A DNA stretch of 64,000 bases from Phoenix dactylifera (Eukaryota; Streptophyta; Magnoliopsida; Arecales; Arecaceae): the NCBI RefSeq assembly GCF_009389715.1, contig NC_052400.1, positions 2,790,001-2,854,000 on the forward strand, read 5' to 3'. A program made the translations under genes and the position numbers. Below the pieces are notes generated by a model. That model saw only the letters and a program-made list of their open reading frames with translations, had not been told where the DNA came from and did no database searches. Positions 20,156 through 31,961 of this stretch are shown one piece after another (the stretch's first letter is position 1; each line of letters opens with the position of its first letter).

Positions 20156-23100
20156 ATGGAAGCTCTCTCGAGTTCGATCGTTCCTCCAAGGCTCGCCGAA
20201 ATCTCTCCTTCTCACCAACCTCCGATCCCTCCCCTGCTCAAAGTTCCTTCCTTTCGACTTGGTGGGTTCTTGAAAGCCCGCGAGAATTTTGATTTCCTGA
20301 GGCTGTCGTCATCGTCGGAATCGAGCGCTCGGAGGAGTTGGGGCAGGTTCAGAGCTCTCGCTAATGACGTCTCCGGCAACGGGTCTGGCTTCATTGCCGA
20401 CGAGGGTTTGTCTCCGGAAAGGGTATCCTTCGCGCCTCATCCTTCGCGCCTCATCCTTCGAGATTTGATCTTTTTGTTATATGAGATGATTTCTTGATCC
20501 TCTAGTTTGATTGTTGAGGTAAGAACTGAATCTTGATGGCGAGAGTAAAACTGATGGTTTGATGGTCCAAGAAAGGGCTTTGGTGCATCTTTAGATGCCC
20601 TACTTTTACCGCAAATTTATTGTTTGAATTGTTGGAGTAATTGACTGTGCACAATCTGCATTTGGGTTCATAGGAAATCGAAATTTATAAATGATTGAAG
20701 CCTGGAAGTAGGCTTTATAGCGAGTGATATGCAAGTAACTAACTATTTCCTTCCTTCTTGTGTGGATTTGCCCATAAAGTTCATCTCTAGATAAAGATAA
20801 ACCAGTTGATAGAAAAAAATCCCAATATTCCCTCTTTTTTTTATAATCCTCCTCAAGAAAAAGAAAATGGAGAGGTTGGGGCGCTCAGGAACAGGTCTAG
20901 CTTCATGACCAACTAGGGTTTGCTTAGGTTGAGGTATTCTTCTTGCCTTATACTTAAAGATTTGATCTTTTGTTATATGAGATGGTTTCTTGTTTCTATA
21001 GTTTGATTGCTGAAGTAAAAATGGTATCTCGATTATAACAGTTACCTTGGTGGTCTGATCTAAGAACGGTTTTTGGTGGATTGCTACATGCCCTAGTTTT
21101 AACTCAAATTATAGCTTGAACTCTTGACAAAGATGTCTTTGGGAAAAATAATGCTCAGTCTTAAGATTTGATCTTTTGTTATATGAGATGGTTTCTTGTT
21201 TCTACAGTTTGACTGCTGAGGTAAGAATGGAATCTTGATTTACAAGGTCTGGTCTAAGAATGGTTTTTGGTGGATTGCTAGACACCCTAGTTTTACCTCA
21301 AATTATAGTTTAAATTCTTTAAGTTGTTGTCTTTGAGAAAAATAATGTTCAACTTGCAACTGGGTCATAAAATTTAGAATTTATAAATGAATAAAGACTC
21401 AAAGAACGTCGAAGCAGGGTTTATAGCAAGTGCTTTATAAGTAACTGTCCTATAGGTCAAGCTTGTTGCAGATTTTCCTTTCTTGAGTTATCTTAGAAAT
21501 AGTAAAAGTAAAAAATCCCAACATCACCGCTTGAACCAAGTTCAGTCCACAAGAAAAAGAAAATGAAGAAAAAAGGAACATTGTTTGCAAGTTTCTAATC
21601 GATAATACCCTTAATTTTCTAGCTAATCTAGGCTTTCTGAGATCCTCGTTTATTGTGCCTTCAAAGCATTCTGTTTAGCCTCTTGACCAACAAAAAGGAA
21701 AAAGGGAAAAGACAAGAGGCAAAGTTGAAAAGGGAGTCACATGGCTTAGAGTTCTTCTACAAGTTGCACTGCTGTGTTCTTTATTGAAGAGTGTACACCT
21801 TGGTCGAATGGGCAACCTGTCAAGGCCTTCAAGATATCACTCTTTTATATTCCCCCTTTGATGAATGACATTAAGAGACTGATCAATGTGTTCCCTGATC
21901 ACTTATCTGAGCCCTAAAAATATTAGTAATTTTCTGGATTAACCTCATTTCAATGACTAATAGATTTAAAACATTCTATCTTCTCTACCCTGTTATTCTT
22001 TTGGGAATATAAGGGTGGATAACCTATCAATCTCTACTTTGCCTCCACAATTTTTAGAAGGTAGCTGTGTGTCCTGCTCCGCAACCTTGTATGACTTTTG
22101 AAAGAAAGCAATATTATTCCTAGCGCCTTTCTACCCCTAGTTCCGTTCTTTGATCTGTTTGAGTCTGACAAAAACCTCCAGATCAAATAGGTCTGTAATT
22201 AGTTGCCTCATCAACTTGCTGTAATTGGAGCTGTTGATTCTTATGGTTTTAACTTGTCTGATTTTAAGGTTATCCTTCTCTCTTCGCAACCACTTCCCAC
22301 CCCTCCCAACCCACCCATCCACAAAGAAAGTCCATCTGACCCTTTATCCCTATATTCTTCTGACCACATTAAAAATAAATCTTGCTACATAAGTAAGTGA
22401 AGCAACTGGATATAGTGCATTGGTCTTCAAAACACCCATTTCTAGCCGTGTAAACTGTGTTGTACTTTATAATCTTATGATATCGTATGAGACAAAAGAC
22501 CACATGACACTTAGCTGACAATTGAGGCAAGGGCTTAACTTCTTAAACTGTAGTTTCTTCTATTGAGCAATATAAGATATTTTCTTACTATTGTTTTCTA
22601 CTTGTTTTATATTATTTTTTTGTGAGCTCATGTCTTGTATAGATAGGTTGTCTATTGTTGGAACAATGTTGAATTGGCCTCTTGTGTATTTCAAAGCTCA
22701 TTGAGGTGAAGGAGAAGTTAAAGCAAGTAAACATTGCGACTTATAATAAATCAGGAAACATTTTTTCCTCAAATCAGATGAAGGTTTTTATACATTTTCT
22801 GATCTATATTACAACCTTTGATTTCTAGATCATTTATTTAGCAACTAGAAATGAGAAATGATTGATAGGTGATTATCCTGATGTTTTTTCTTGTATTATT
22901 AAAGAATAATCTGAGTTACAATCATAGCGATGAAGCTGGCATCACTGACAAATCAGAGATGGCATCGCCTGCTGCTGGTGGAAGTGGAACCAGTGGATCT
23001 AGAGCTGGGCTTTTTAGAACACCTATTTCTGGTGGTGTGCAAAGTGCAACCTCTGCTCATGATTTACCTCCGCCAGCCTTGGCCGTTCGTAATCTGATGG

Positions 23101-26100
23101 AGCAGGTATAATCTTCTTTCTCTTTTTCTATTAGTTAATTCAGTGCTTTGATTTTAATTATTGAGTGCTTTTCAATGCCTTTTAGTTCCTTTTTAGTTGA
23201 CTATGTTACTTTTACTGTTTCTTTTTACAAAACAGGCTAGATTTGCTCATTTGTGCACTGTAATGTCTCGGATGCATCATCATCGTGCAGGATATCCATT
23301 TGGTTCTCTAGTTGACTTTGCAACAGATTCAATGGGCCGTAAGTTAGCTTTGAATCTTATTGCATACGTGTAATATCTATTTCCAAAATCTCATATGCTA
23401 TCTTTTACAATTCTATACAGATCCAATCTTTTCACTGTCACCATTGGCCATACACACACGGAATCTGTTGGCAGATCCAAGATGCACACTTGTTGTACAG
23501 GTTGTGACTCTTATGCTTAGAATAATCTTTGGAGGACCCCTTTTCCTGTTATCACTTGGTCTTTAGCTTTCTTTTGTTTTCAGATACCTGGATGGAGCGG
23601 TTTATCAAATGCACGTGTGACAATATTTGGTGATGTTATCCCTCTTCCAGCTGACCAGCAGGTTCATAACAAACTATATAACTCATTTCATTTTGGTTTT
23701 TACCATACTAGTAGGTAAAAGAATATTTTAGCTGTATCAGTTTTATGCTTATGGCCGGTCATGCACACATAGACGCACACACCCAAAGAAAGGAAGTTTA
23801 TCTTAGTTATTTCTAAGTATTTCAACCAGATCTAACTGCCTGATATGCTAGTCAAGATAATATAAAGTTGACATGTTTAGACACCCAGCGGAAGAAACCC
23901 ATATCAAGTCTAAGTGGTCAGTGGTTTTCATCATCTTGTACTATCTCTTAGAGCTCGTGCTCTTCTCTCTCTATCTCTCTGTGTGTGTATGTGTGTGAAC
24001 ACAAGGGCAAGGTATTAGGTGTTCTTTTATTAGACTTCATCGATCGGCTATTCCAAGGACTGCAAGCTAGTTACTACTGTTGCTTGCAAGGATGCATAAA
24101 ACTGATCTATATTTCATGAAAGAGGATAATGAGGACAACTAGACTAGGAGATTATGATGAGAGTGCAATGTTGAGTAGGGAGGCTTTTGAGAGAAGGATA
24201 AAGCCACGGTGCACTATACTATACCAAACCGAGCTGTACGGAGTGTACCGTATCATATTAGTTTAATACCATTATATAGTATGGGGGGAGGGGTGTATGA
24301 ATACTTGGTACGCCGAATCAACTTCATAACATATTGTACCGACACAGTGATGGCATGGCGCCAGTGCAGGGCCCGGTACCGAGACGCGTATCTTAGATAA
24401 AGCTATTCATATCAAGGCATCTTCATCATCCTTAGCATACTACTTTAATTAGATTCTACTGCAATGGTAGCATTTAAAATAAAAGAATAAAGAAGTGCTC
24501 CAATAAGATAGAGGGTTTTTTTCTTCTTATTGGAGAACAACAAACTTGAATAAATAAATAAGAATTTTTTCCAAAGATTTGTAACCCAAATCTGGCAATC
24601 TTCAAGTTGTTTGACTTGATCTCATGCCATTAAAGTTAACAAGCTTCACAATTTTCTACTAGAAGACTTTGGTACCATACAATTTGTCTTAGTATTATCC
24701 TATATCTGCTTATGTTTATAGTTAATTGATTTTCTTTATCTGGTAATTCATGTATGTAGATTTTCCAATCACTTGACAAGCATGTGTTCTAGAAAAGTTA
24801 AAACTCTCTCTCCATCTCTGCATTCTTTAAGCCTGTCATTTTCTGGTTGCTGCACCATCTGTGCTCATGCTTTTGCTTTAGTAATACCACTTTAAGTTTT
24901 GGCCACCTTAGTTATTCAAGAATATCATAGAGATGTTAAAGTAGTATGCAACAAAAAATAACAAAAACCAAGCTTTATATATATATATATATATATTAAA
25001 ACACAAATCATAAAGTCTATACACAAGGATTTATCAGATTCACAATTCTCAACCTGATATTAGTCACTTCACAAATTGTTTCAACTGACCAGTATTACCT
25101 TGGAATGAGGCAAATCTTTAAAAGTGAATGTAGTCTCTTGCTTGGAACTGAAATATCTTAGTCATGACATACTCAATTATTTTAGAAAATAGCAGTGGCA
25201 ACAAAGTTAAACCTCTATTCTCCTCTTATTAGCTAATAATAAGAATATTTACAATATAGTAAATCTACTGGCCTGATGTATGATCATAAAGGACTTCCTG
25301 ATGCTTATAAGATTCTCGAAAGTGTTAGTAGTAGGAAAATCATCATCGTCTTGCAATAATTCTTGAAGAATAGTAGTGCATACTATAATGGTAAAGTTGC
25401 TTACAGCTTTATATAGCATTTTTTTTTTCTGTCACTTGAGTGCTATTAGACAAGAATTAATAATACATGTGAAAGTAAATGCATGTAGCACATGTATGAA
25501 ACAATGCTCCGACACCCTTTAGTACCAGACTCTAGTACAGGTGCTTGCAAAGTCTCGCATTATATGTGGTTCTGTTTCCAAAGAAATGTGGTTCAGTTAG
25601 ATGGAATGCTAAATTTATACTTATATGGGCTTGCGAAGTGGCCCAAATTTTGACCAGTACAACTTGCTTGATAGCATATTATTATTTGAGATCATATGAC
25701 TGCCTCACACACTCCTTGGAACTCTCAGAACCTGTGAGATTGTTTTTCGTCTGAGTCGTATGGAAGAGTTTGTCGCTTTAGTGGGCTTGCATGATCTATG
25801 GTGTGCTCTTTCTGGAGAGCAACATTTTATAATGCTTGGAACTATCTGGAACTTTCAGTTTAGTGCTCAACTGCTTCGTGGTTGTAAATACTTTTTTAAT
25901 GATATGTTGCATGTCCAGATCTGAACTTCAATTTTAATGAAAGGCATGCTACCGAATAATTCTTTTAGATCTTTTTAGATGCACGATGCATGAATGTTTC
26001 TTAAAATGACATTTTCTGCCTACTTCAGGAGTGGGCTCGCAAGCAATATATTGCCAAACACCAACAATGGGCATCCCAGCAATGGGGAAACTTTTACTAT

Positions 26101-29100
26101 TATAGGATGCAGAACATAAGGTTTGCTCCTGAACTTTTCGTGCTGGTGTTTACTCTTGCATCATGACAACAATCTAACAAGATATATAAGGACAAAAGTT
26201 CTTTTTAACAGACAGCAATGATGATGTGGGGAAAGCAAACATATGGATGACTTCTGTTTGCTTAGGCATGCATTGGTGGCAAGAGGATAAAAAGCTGATA
26301 GTGGATCTTGCATCCTCATGTGCACCATAGTTCATATAAGAGCAGGGTCCTATCAAACATATTGAAATAGGGGAAAAATGTTGGGCTTAGGCATATGTTG
26401 AAATTTTGTATTTTTCTATCACAAGTAGAAAATATGCTATAATAAATCTAAGGGTAAAGGGATTCTCTTAAGAGTTTGCAAAATAAATCTTCTGGGTTAG
26501 TAGAATAATATAAGCATAATACTTTTTCTTTCTTGGTGTTTAAGTGCTTCTAATTCGTTAGTCGAGCCCCTCTTGTTCTAGTGGTTTGATAGCTTGGCCC
26601 ACTAAGGGAGCAAACTGAGTTCAAAACACCACAAAGGTTTGTACCATTTTAAAAAAGATTTTCTTTTTGTGTGTATACCCTCATAAATATCTGAAATTGC
26701 ATGTATACCTTTGCAATTTTCTATTTACATGTATGCCCTTATAATTGTTTCTTTTTGCATATATACTTTTATAAATATCTAAAATTGTATGTGCCCTTGC
26801 AAATTTACCATCTGTGTGTACCCTTATAAATTATTTTTTTGCATGTATACCTTTAATAAGGAAAGCCATGCAAAAAGAAATAATTTACAATGATATACAC
26901 GCAAATAGTAAATTTGCAATAGCATACATGCAATTTCAGATACTCATAAACCCCCCCTCCCCCCAAAAAAGAAAAAACCTAAGTTATTTGAGTGAATGTG
27001 GTTAGATTACAATTAGAATTATCTTGAGTTTAAGTAGAATTATGCTCCCTCATGCTACCTATATTGTTAAGAAATAATGAAATAGCTCAGATGTGGATTT
27101 GTAAACTAATGCTGTTTTCTTTTCTTAGGGATAATGACTAAGTTGCTGTTAATAATAATAATACAGATTTGGACTGTATTTCAGTTGAGAGTATTTAAAG
27201 AGCTGTCTAGGACCAATATTTAAAAAAAAAGCATGAACCTTAGATGCTAAATCTGCAAACTGCAGAGGATATTCAGTATCATAGCATATGGTAAAACTCA
27301 TCTCAAATGAACCATAATAGTTTCATGAAGTTTGTCCTTTTAAGATTACTTCTTGTTTCAGAGAAAACAAAGAGATCTTGTAGTCCTTGATTGTATGTAC
27401 AGGAAGAATCTTTAGATATTAAATATCCATAGGAGTTCTTGATCTGAGACCATAAAAAAACCCTCTCCCATGTTTATCAACCATTTTGATTGCCAGATGC
27501 AACTGCTGCATAAGTAACATGACATCTTCACCTGTACGAAATAGTAGTTGTGATCATGGTCTGCCGTACCGGTCCGTACCGGCCGGTACGTACCGGTTCG
27601 GCCTGGGACTGGTACCAGATCAGCGTGGAATCCGGTATCGATGGTTTATTGTTGGAGAACCGGTACGGGACCGGTACGGACCGGTCCGGGCCCGGTTCGG
27701 ACCGGTATGCCGACCGGTACCGGTACAGCGGACTTTGGTTGTGATTGTTGGTGAAGTTATCAGCTTAATAAGAAATTGAAAGAGGGAGAAATCTAATATA
27801 CTTTTGGTACTATGCTTTAACTGGACTCCAAACCTTCCATCTCAACCTTCGGTGACACAACTACCATCAGAGTATTTCCTTTGCTTCTGTTCACCTTCCA
27901 CTGTTGCAGCTTCCATAGCTTCATCGCTCCTCCATTGACAACTGGTGCTCCGACTATATATGCTGCCTATTTTACTGGTGAAGGGGGTAATGGTGGAGAT
28001 GGAAGAAAATATCTACGTAAATACATGTATGTGTGTATATAACTTCAATTAGAACAGTGTAATAAGAATGTAAAATGAGGATCTTTGTGAAGAAAATATG
28101 TTGAGAACTACACAAGCTGCCTTAAGAGAAGATGATGTGCTTCTGATTAAAGATGAAGGGGCAGTGGAGAGGCTGCAAAATATACAACTTCGAATCACTA
28201 AACAAAAAAGAAATAATAGCTTGGAGTGAGAGGTCCAGTGCAAGAGGTGACAGGAAAGTTTATGTTTCAATAAGCCTGCATGTTGCAGGATGTTTCACCG
28301 TATTAATTTGGCTGAGATTGAGGAGCCAGCTTTAAGTTTGGTGAAAATGTGAATAGCTTCACTCCTAGTACAACAGGAAGAGGGGTAAATATGACTGAGG
28401 CTGAAAATTTGGAACATAAAATGATGAATGAAGATAGGACCACTTACCTTGGACGAACATGATGAAGAAAAGAATAACAGAAATAGATGCAGGGTAAGGA
28501 GGATCTTCCCCGGCGGGTTTTCCATTCTGTTCTCCCAAAGATTCTTGGTGACATAAACAAGTTGATTGATAATTTTGGCAAGGCAAGCAATATTTCTCTC
28601 AAATGCAATTATCTGATTTCTAAGGAGGGAGTGACATATGATAGCTTTCATAGCTACAAGTTAGTTGGATAGAGTTCACTAAATAATCATAGGTATTAAA
28701 TTGATCTTTTGCTTTTCGATTGCAGAAGGCTTACCATGGATGCAGTTGATCCAGTTTAGTTCCTTTACATTGAGGGTACCCATTGATTAATGCTCTCTCT
28801 AATTAATTACATGCCTATCTTCACAGTGCTGCTGCAGATTCTATTGGAAAATGTCAACTATTAGATTGTATTATTTTAGTATTTCAATGCTGAACTATCA
28901 GATTTCAATAATCCTTTTATGACTGTTACAAACTTGTGGAGATACATGTGCCCACTGCCCAACATGATATTCTATGTATTATGATACAAATATAACCTCC
29001 GCTTCAACTCTGGAGTGTAAGTTCTTCAGGGGACTACTACCCAAATGAATTCAAACTTGAGACCGTTGCATGATTCTAATGCCTTTGCCTTTTTTTTTTT

Positions 29101-31961
29101 TGTATGTCCTATACTACTTTATTTGTTGCAAATTATGATTATTCTTTTCTTGTTACACTTGTCTGCTACAAACATGATCGTATACATGGTCTTGATCCTG
29201 CATATAATTATTACCAGTGATATATATTTCATCGGAGGCTTTGGTACTGTTCAATGGGTAGATGTCAAGGAATATGAGGCCATTCAACCCGACAAAATTG
29301 CTGTTGATGGTGGAGAACAAAATCTAAAGGTATTCTTGTGAGTGCTGCTTTTGCTGCATCAAAGAATTTGAGTTATTACTGTCACTCTGTTTGTTTATCT
29401 GGTTTGGATCTTGAAATAATCAAAAACCTCCTACTATCTAATTAATGTGCAACCTGATATTTATGTTGTGGATAGGAGCTGAATGCAATGTTCTCAAAAC
29501 CACTTAAGGAACTTTTATCTACGGAAGTAGAGATAGATGATGCAGCTCTTATATCCATAGACAGCAAAGGGACTGATATACGTGTTCGCCAAGGTGCGCA
29601 GGTACGAGATGCAAACATCAAACGTTTAGCTAGTTGTTGCTGCATTTGTTTTGTAATCTGTTATGGTGATGGTTAGGATTCTTCTATTGAACTCAAGATG
29701 GTGACAAAAATTGTCAATCATTCAGATTGCTATCAGAACTTATTTCATAGCAGATGGATGTTATGTTTTGTCAATTACTGTTGACATTTAGACATCACGA
29801 TCCTCAGCGACGGATCAGATTCATGTGATAAATGAGAAACCATATGACAAATAAAAAATAAGAGTGTGTGGTTTAGTGATTAGATTTTAAGCATAATTAG
29901 ATGGAAATCTGATTTTGGGCTCAAGAAATGATCTTTAGAGGAAATTCTGCTCATTAGGGGTACCACCATTGAAAAACTTTGGTTCATACCAGCTGCCTAC
30001 AAAAGTCAACAGTTGCGAACACTTGCCATGTCATTCACTGCTGAACTAGGGTTATCCAAAAGTGGGGATTAGGTGACTGAATGCTTTCAAAGCTCATGAC
30101 GAACTATTCATGCAATGTACTGGAATCCTAGTGGCGACCCAAATTGATGGGAATTGGTTGCCTTAGGAACTGTACACCAAAAGTTGTTCTTAGTCCAGCA
30201 TGTGGAATCTATTTGTTGTTTGTTTCTCTGTGGAGACTAGTATCTCACCAACTCTAAAAACTCTCTTATCCTTTTGTACCATATTCTTCTGTATATCATT
30301 CCAGCGGGAAACATGCATTGGGACACTATTCGTGTCATGCTTATATGTTATGGAAGTCAGGCATAGCTAATTTTTTTATAGGCATTTTTAACTGAATATG
30401 CTGCTTGTACGAGGTTATCTTGCAGATCTCCAAAGACTAATATGTCCACTCGCAAGTCAGTAAAATCAAGTTGTCAACTTCAAGGATGAATATATTCCCA
30501 TCATTTTAGAGGTCCTTGACATATTAGATATGTGATGCATATGACTTAAAAAACATTCTTTTAAGATTGTGACTTGTTGGCTAGCCACTTTAGATCAATA
30601 TACTTCTGAATTCGAGTGTCTAGAGCTACTAGGGGTGTAATCGAACCAAGCCGAGTCGAGTAGCTAGAGGCTTGAGCTCGACTCGATTCAAAATATTTGA
30701 GTTCGAAATTCGACTCTGGATTGATCGAGTTTTAATAGCTAAGCTCAAACTCGACCCAATAAAAAAAAAAGTAATACTCGAGATCGGCTCAGCTTGACTC
30801 GAATATCAACTGAGCCATGCTCGAGCTTGAGTTCGAGCTCGAATTTGAGCCATGGTCATAATTAAAAAAATGTAGTTAAAACAAAATATAACACAATATT
30901 ATATTTTAAAATATTGAATTAATAATATATATAATAAAATATAATATTATTAAATATATATATATATATAAACTTGACTAGGCTCATGAATTTTCTAGTC
31001 GAGTATTCTATTACTCGAACTTGACTCGAAAAACTATTCGAGCAACTTGAGCTCGTAACACTCAAGTCAAGTCAAGCTTGGATTCGAGTCGATCTCGAGC
31101 AGCTTGCGAGCTGCTTGGCTCATTTGCACCCCTAAGAGCTACTACTAAAATATTTGTATTACTAAAATTTAAAAAGCATGCTATTATTCATAATAAGTTC
31201 GCCTGAACGCATGCATATGCAGACGTTCATGTTTCCTCCCGTTCTTATATTTTTCTTCCACCCAATAAGATACTTATACTCAAGACTTTAATACTAGTAA
31301 CAAATCCCGTACCATTTTTTATTAGAATGATGTGAAACTGGTACTGATGAGTACGTAATTTAACTGACAGCTTAAAAATAATGGAAATATTTTGGCATGC
31401 ATTGGTACGATCGAGTATACTGCCATTAGTAAGTATTAGTGCAGCTGTTACGTACCGATACACAGTTTTTTGGCATCTCGACACTTGTATGGTACCGGTT
31501 TTGTATTGGAACGGTATGGTACCAATCATACTGTCCCATTTTGGGCGTTTTGAATCCATTTTTTAACTCGTGGGGTATGGAGTTGCTTATTAAAAAGGCA
31601 TGTCTTTGTAACCCTACTTTTCGCATTGTCTTTTCTCTGTAATGCTGATTAATCTCAATCTTTCTGCTTTCAAGATACCATATCTTCCTGTTATCGTGCT
31701 TGTCTCGGAATTAAATTAATATATGCTTTTATGCTTTTGGCTATTCATTGCAAAAAGATGAGATAAAACAAAGGAAGCAGAAGTCTTGGTAAATTTATAG
31801 TTGGGGTCGTATTTTAAATGGTCAAAAAAAAACTGAAACTTTGTCTATTGCAGTTCAACATTCAGAGGCTATCATTCGAAGTGGAGCATGGAGTGGAGAC
31901 TTTGGAGGAGGCTAAGAAAGCACTTCAGAAGATAATCAAGAGGAATTGTGGGTCAACATGA
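20156..31961 (+). CDS. Chloroplast FMN split-barrel (HugZ/PNPOx-like) protein, 9 exons
   Basis: Exons: 20156-20422, about 22920-23105, 23236-23338, 23421-23500, 23584-23661, 26029-26120, 29218-29329, 29476-29601, 31854-31961 (TGA). The predicted product is about 383 residues. Exons 3-9 join in frame at canonical GT/AG sites; intron 1 is unresolved. Exon 1 codes a Ser/Arg/Pro-rich leader like a transit peptide. The core is the pyridoxamine-phosphate-oxidase-like FMN-binding fold: ARFAHLCTVMSRMH, FGSLVDFATDSMG, HPIFSLSPLAIHTRNL, DPRCTLVVQ, IPGWSGLSNARVTIFGDV, WGNFYYYRMQ, DIYFIGGFGTVQWVDVKEY, then a HugZ/DUF2470-like C-terminal part (DDAALISIDSKGTDIRVRQ, FNIQRLSFEVEHGVETLEEA). It resembles Arabidopsis At3g21140/At1g51560. 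The function is not established; a role in tetrapyrrole or flavin chemistry is inference from the fold. It is not the distinct glutamyl-tRNA-reductase-binding protein, whose sequence differs. Confidence 0.88.
20405..21345 (+). repeat. Triplicated exon-1 tail / intron-1 start
   Basis: Three diverged copies share GATTTGATCTTTT, TTATATGAGATG(G/A)TTTCTTG, TTTGA(T/C)TG(T/C)TGA(G/A)GTAA and later CCCTA(G/C)TTTTA at about 20460-20650, 20955-21130 and 21163-21345. The second copy also contains a decayed version of the exon-1 end at about 20880-20935 (GGTCTAGCTTCATGACC, AGGGTTTGCTTAGG). Confidence 0.75.
24205..24400. repeat. GGTACC-rich dispersed repeat, copy 2
   Basis: Lies in intron 5 of the split-barrel gene. 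Shared blocks with 14095-14300 include TGTACGGAGTGTACCGTATC, CTTGGTACGCCGAATC and GCGCCAGTGCAGGGCCCGG followed by TACCGAGACG. Non-coding. Confidence 0.55.
24978..24997. repeat. (TA)n microsatellite
   Basis: About ten TA units within intron 5 of the split-barrel gene. Confidence 0.8.
26655..26950. mobile_element. Foldback element with GCATGTATACC units, copy 2
   Basis: Repeats of TTGCATGTATACCTTTGC-like units (ATTGCATGTATACC, TTACATGTATGCCC, TTGCATATATAC, TTGCATGTATACC) run to about 26855, followed by inverted versions (TATACACGCAAATAG, GCATACATGCAATTTC). This gives a hairpin with tandemly repeated arms. It lies in intron 6 of the split-barrel gene and is related to 17483-17935. Confidence 0.6.
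27545..27735. repeat. GGTACC-rich dispersed repeat, copy 3 (densest)
   Basis: Nearly every few bases is CCGGTAC, GGTACGG or CGGACCGG, e.g. CCGTACCGGCCGGTACGTAC and ACCGGTACGGACCGGTCCGG. This makes overlapping palindromes over 190 bp. It is strongly GC-rich inside an AT-rich intron (intron 6 of the split-barrel gene). Confidence 0.7.
27830..29040. other. Intron 6 interior, origin unknown
   Basis: A moderately complex, less AT-rich stretch (27830-28680) with medium open frames on both strands, none with a recognisable domain. It may be an old transposon or captured sequence. Nothing further can be supported. Confidence 0.3.
30630..31134. mobile_element. hAT-type MITE with 8-bp target duplication
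   Basis: A 505-bp non-coding element starting TAGGGGTGTAATCGAACC and ending GGCTCATTTGCACCCCTA. The terminal inverted repeat is TAGGGGTG(T/C)AA. It is flanked by AGAGCTAC at 30622-30629 and 31135-31142, an exact 8-bp duplication diagnostic of the hAT superfamily. The inside is rich in CTCGA/TCGAG words that pair between halves, with an AT-rich centre including a (TA)n run at about 30953-30970. It lies in intron 8 of the split-barrel gene. Confidence 0.9.
31245..31565. repeat. GGTACC-rich dispersed repeat, copy 4
   Basis: Diverged copy: GCATTGGTACGATCGAG, TTACGTACCGATACAC, TGGTACCGGTTTTG and GGTATGGTACCAATC, ending with CCCATTTTGGGCGTTTTG. The last block recurs, as CGCCCATTTTGAACTG, at the left end of the 52915-53350 element. 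It lies in intron 8 of the split-barrel gene. Confidence 0.5.

Noticed and set aside
27486-27779. 97-residue frame rich in Arg, Pro and Gly
   Set aside because: It is produced by the GGTACC repeat; amino-acid periodicity follows the DNA repeat.
20156-31961. Naming this gene glutamyl-tRNA reductase-binding protein (PGR7/GluTRBP)
   Set aside because: That protein shares the fold, but its known sequence differs; the motifs here fit the At3g21140/At1g51560-type subgroup better.
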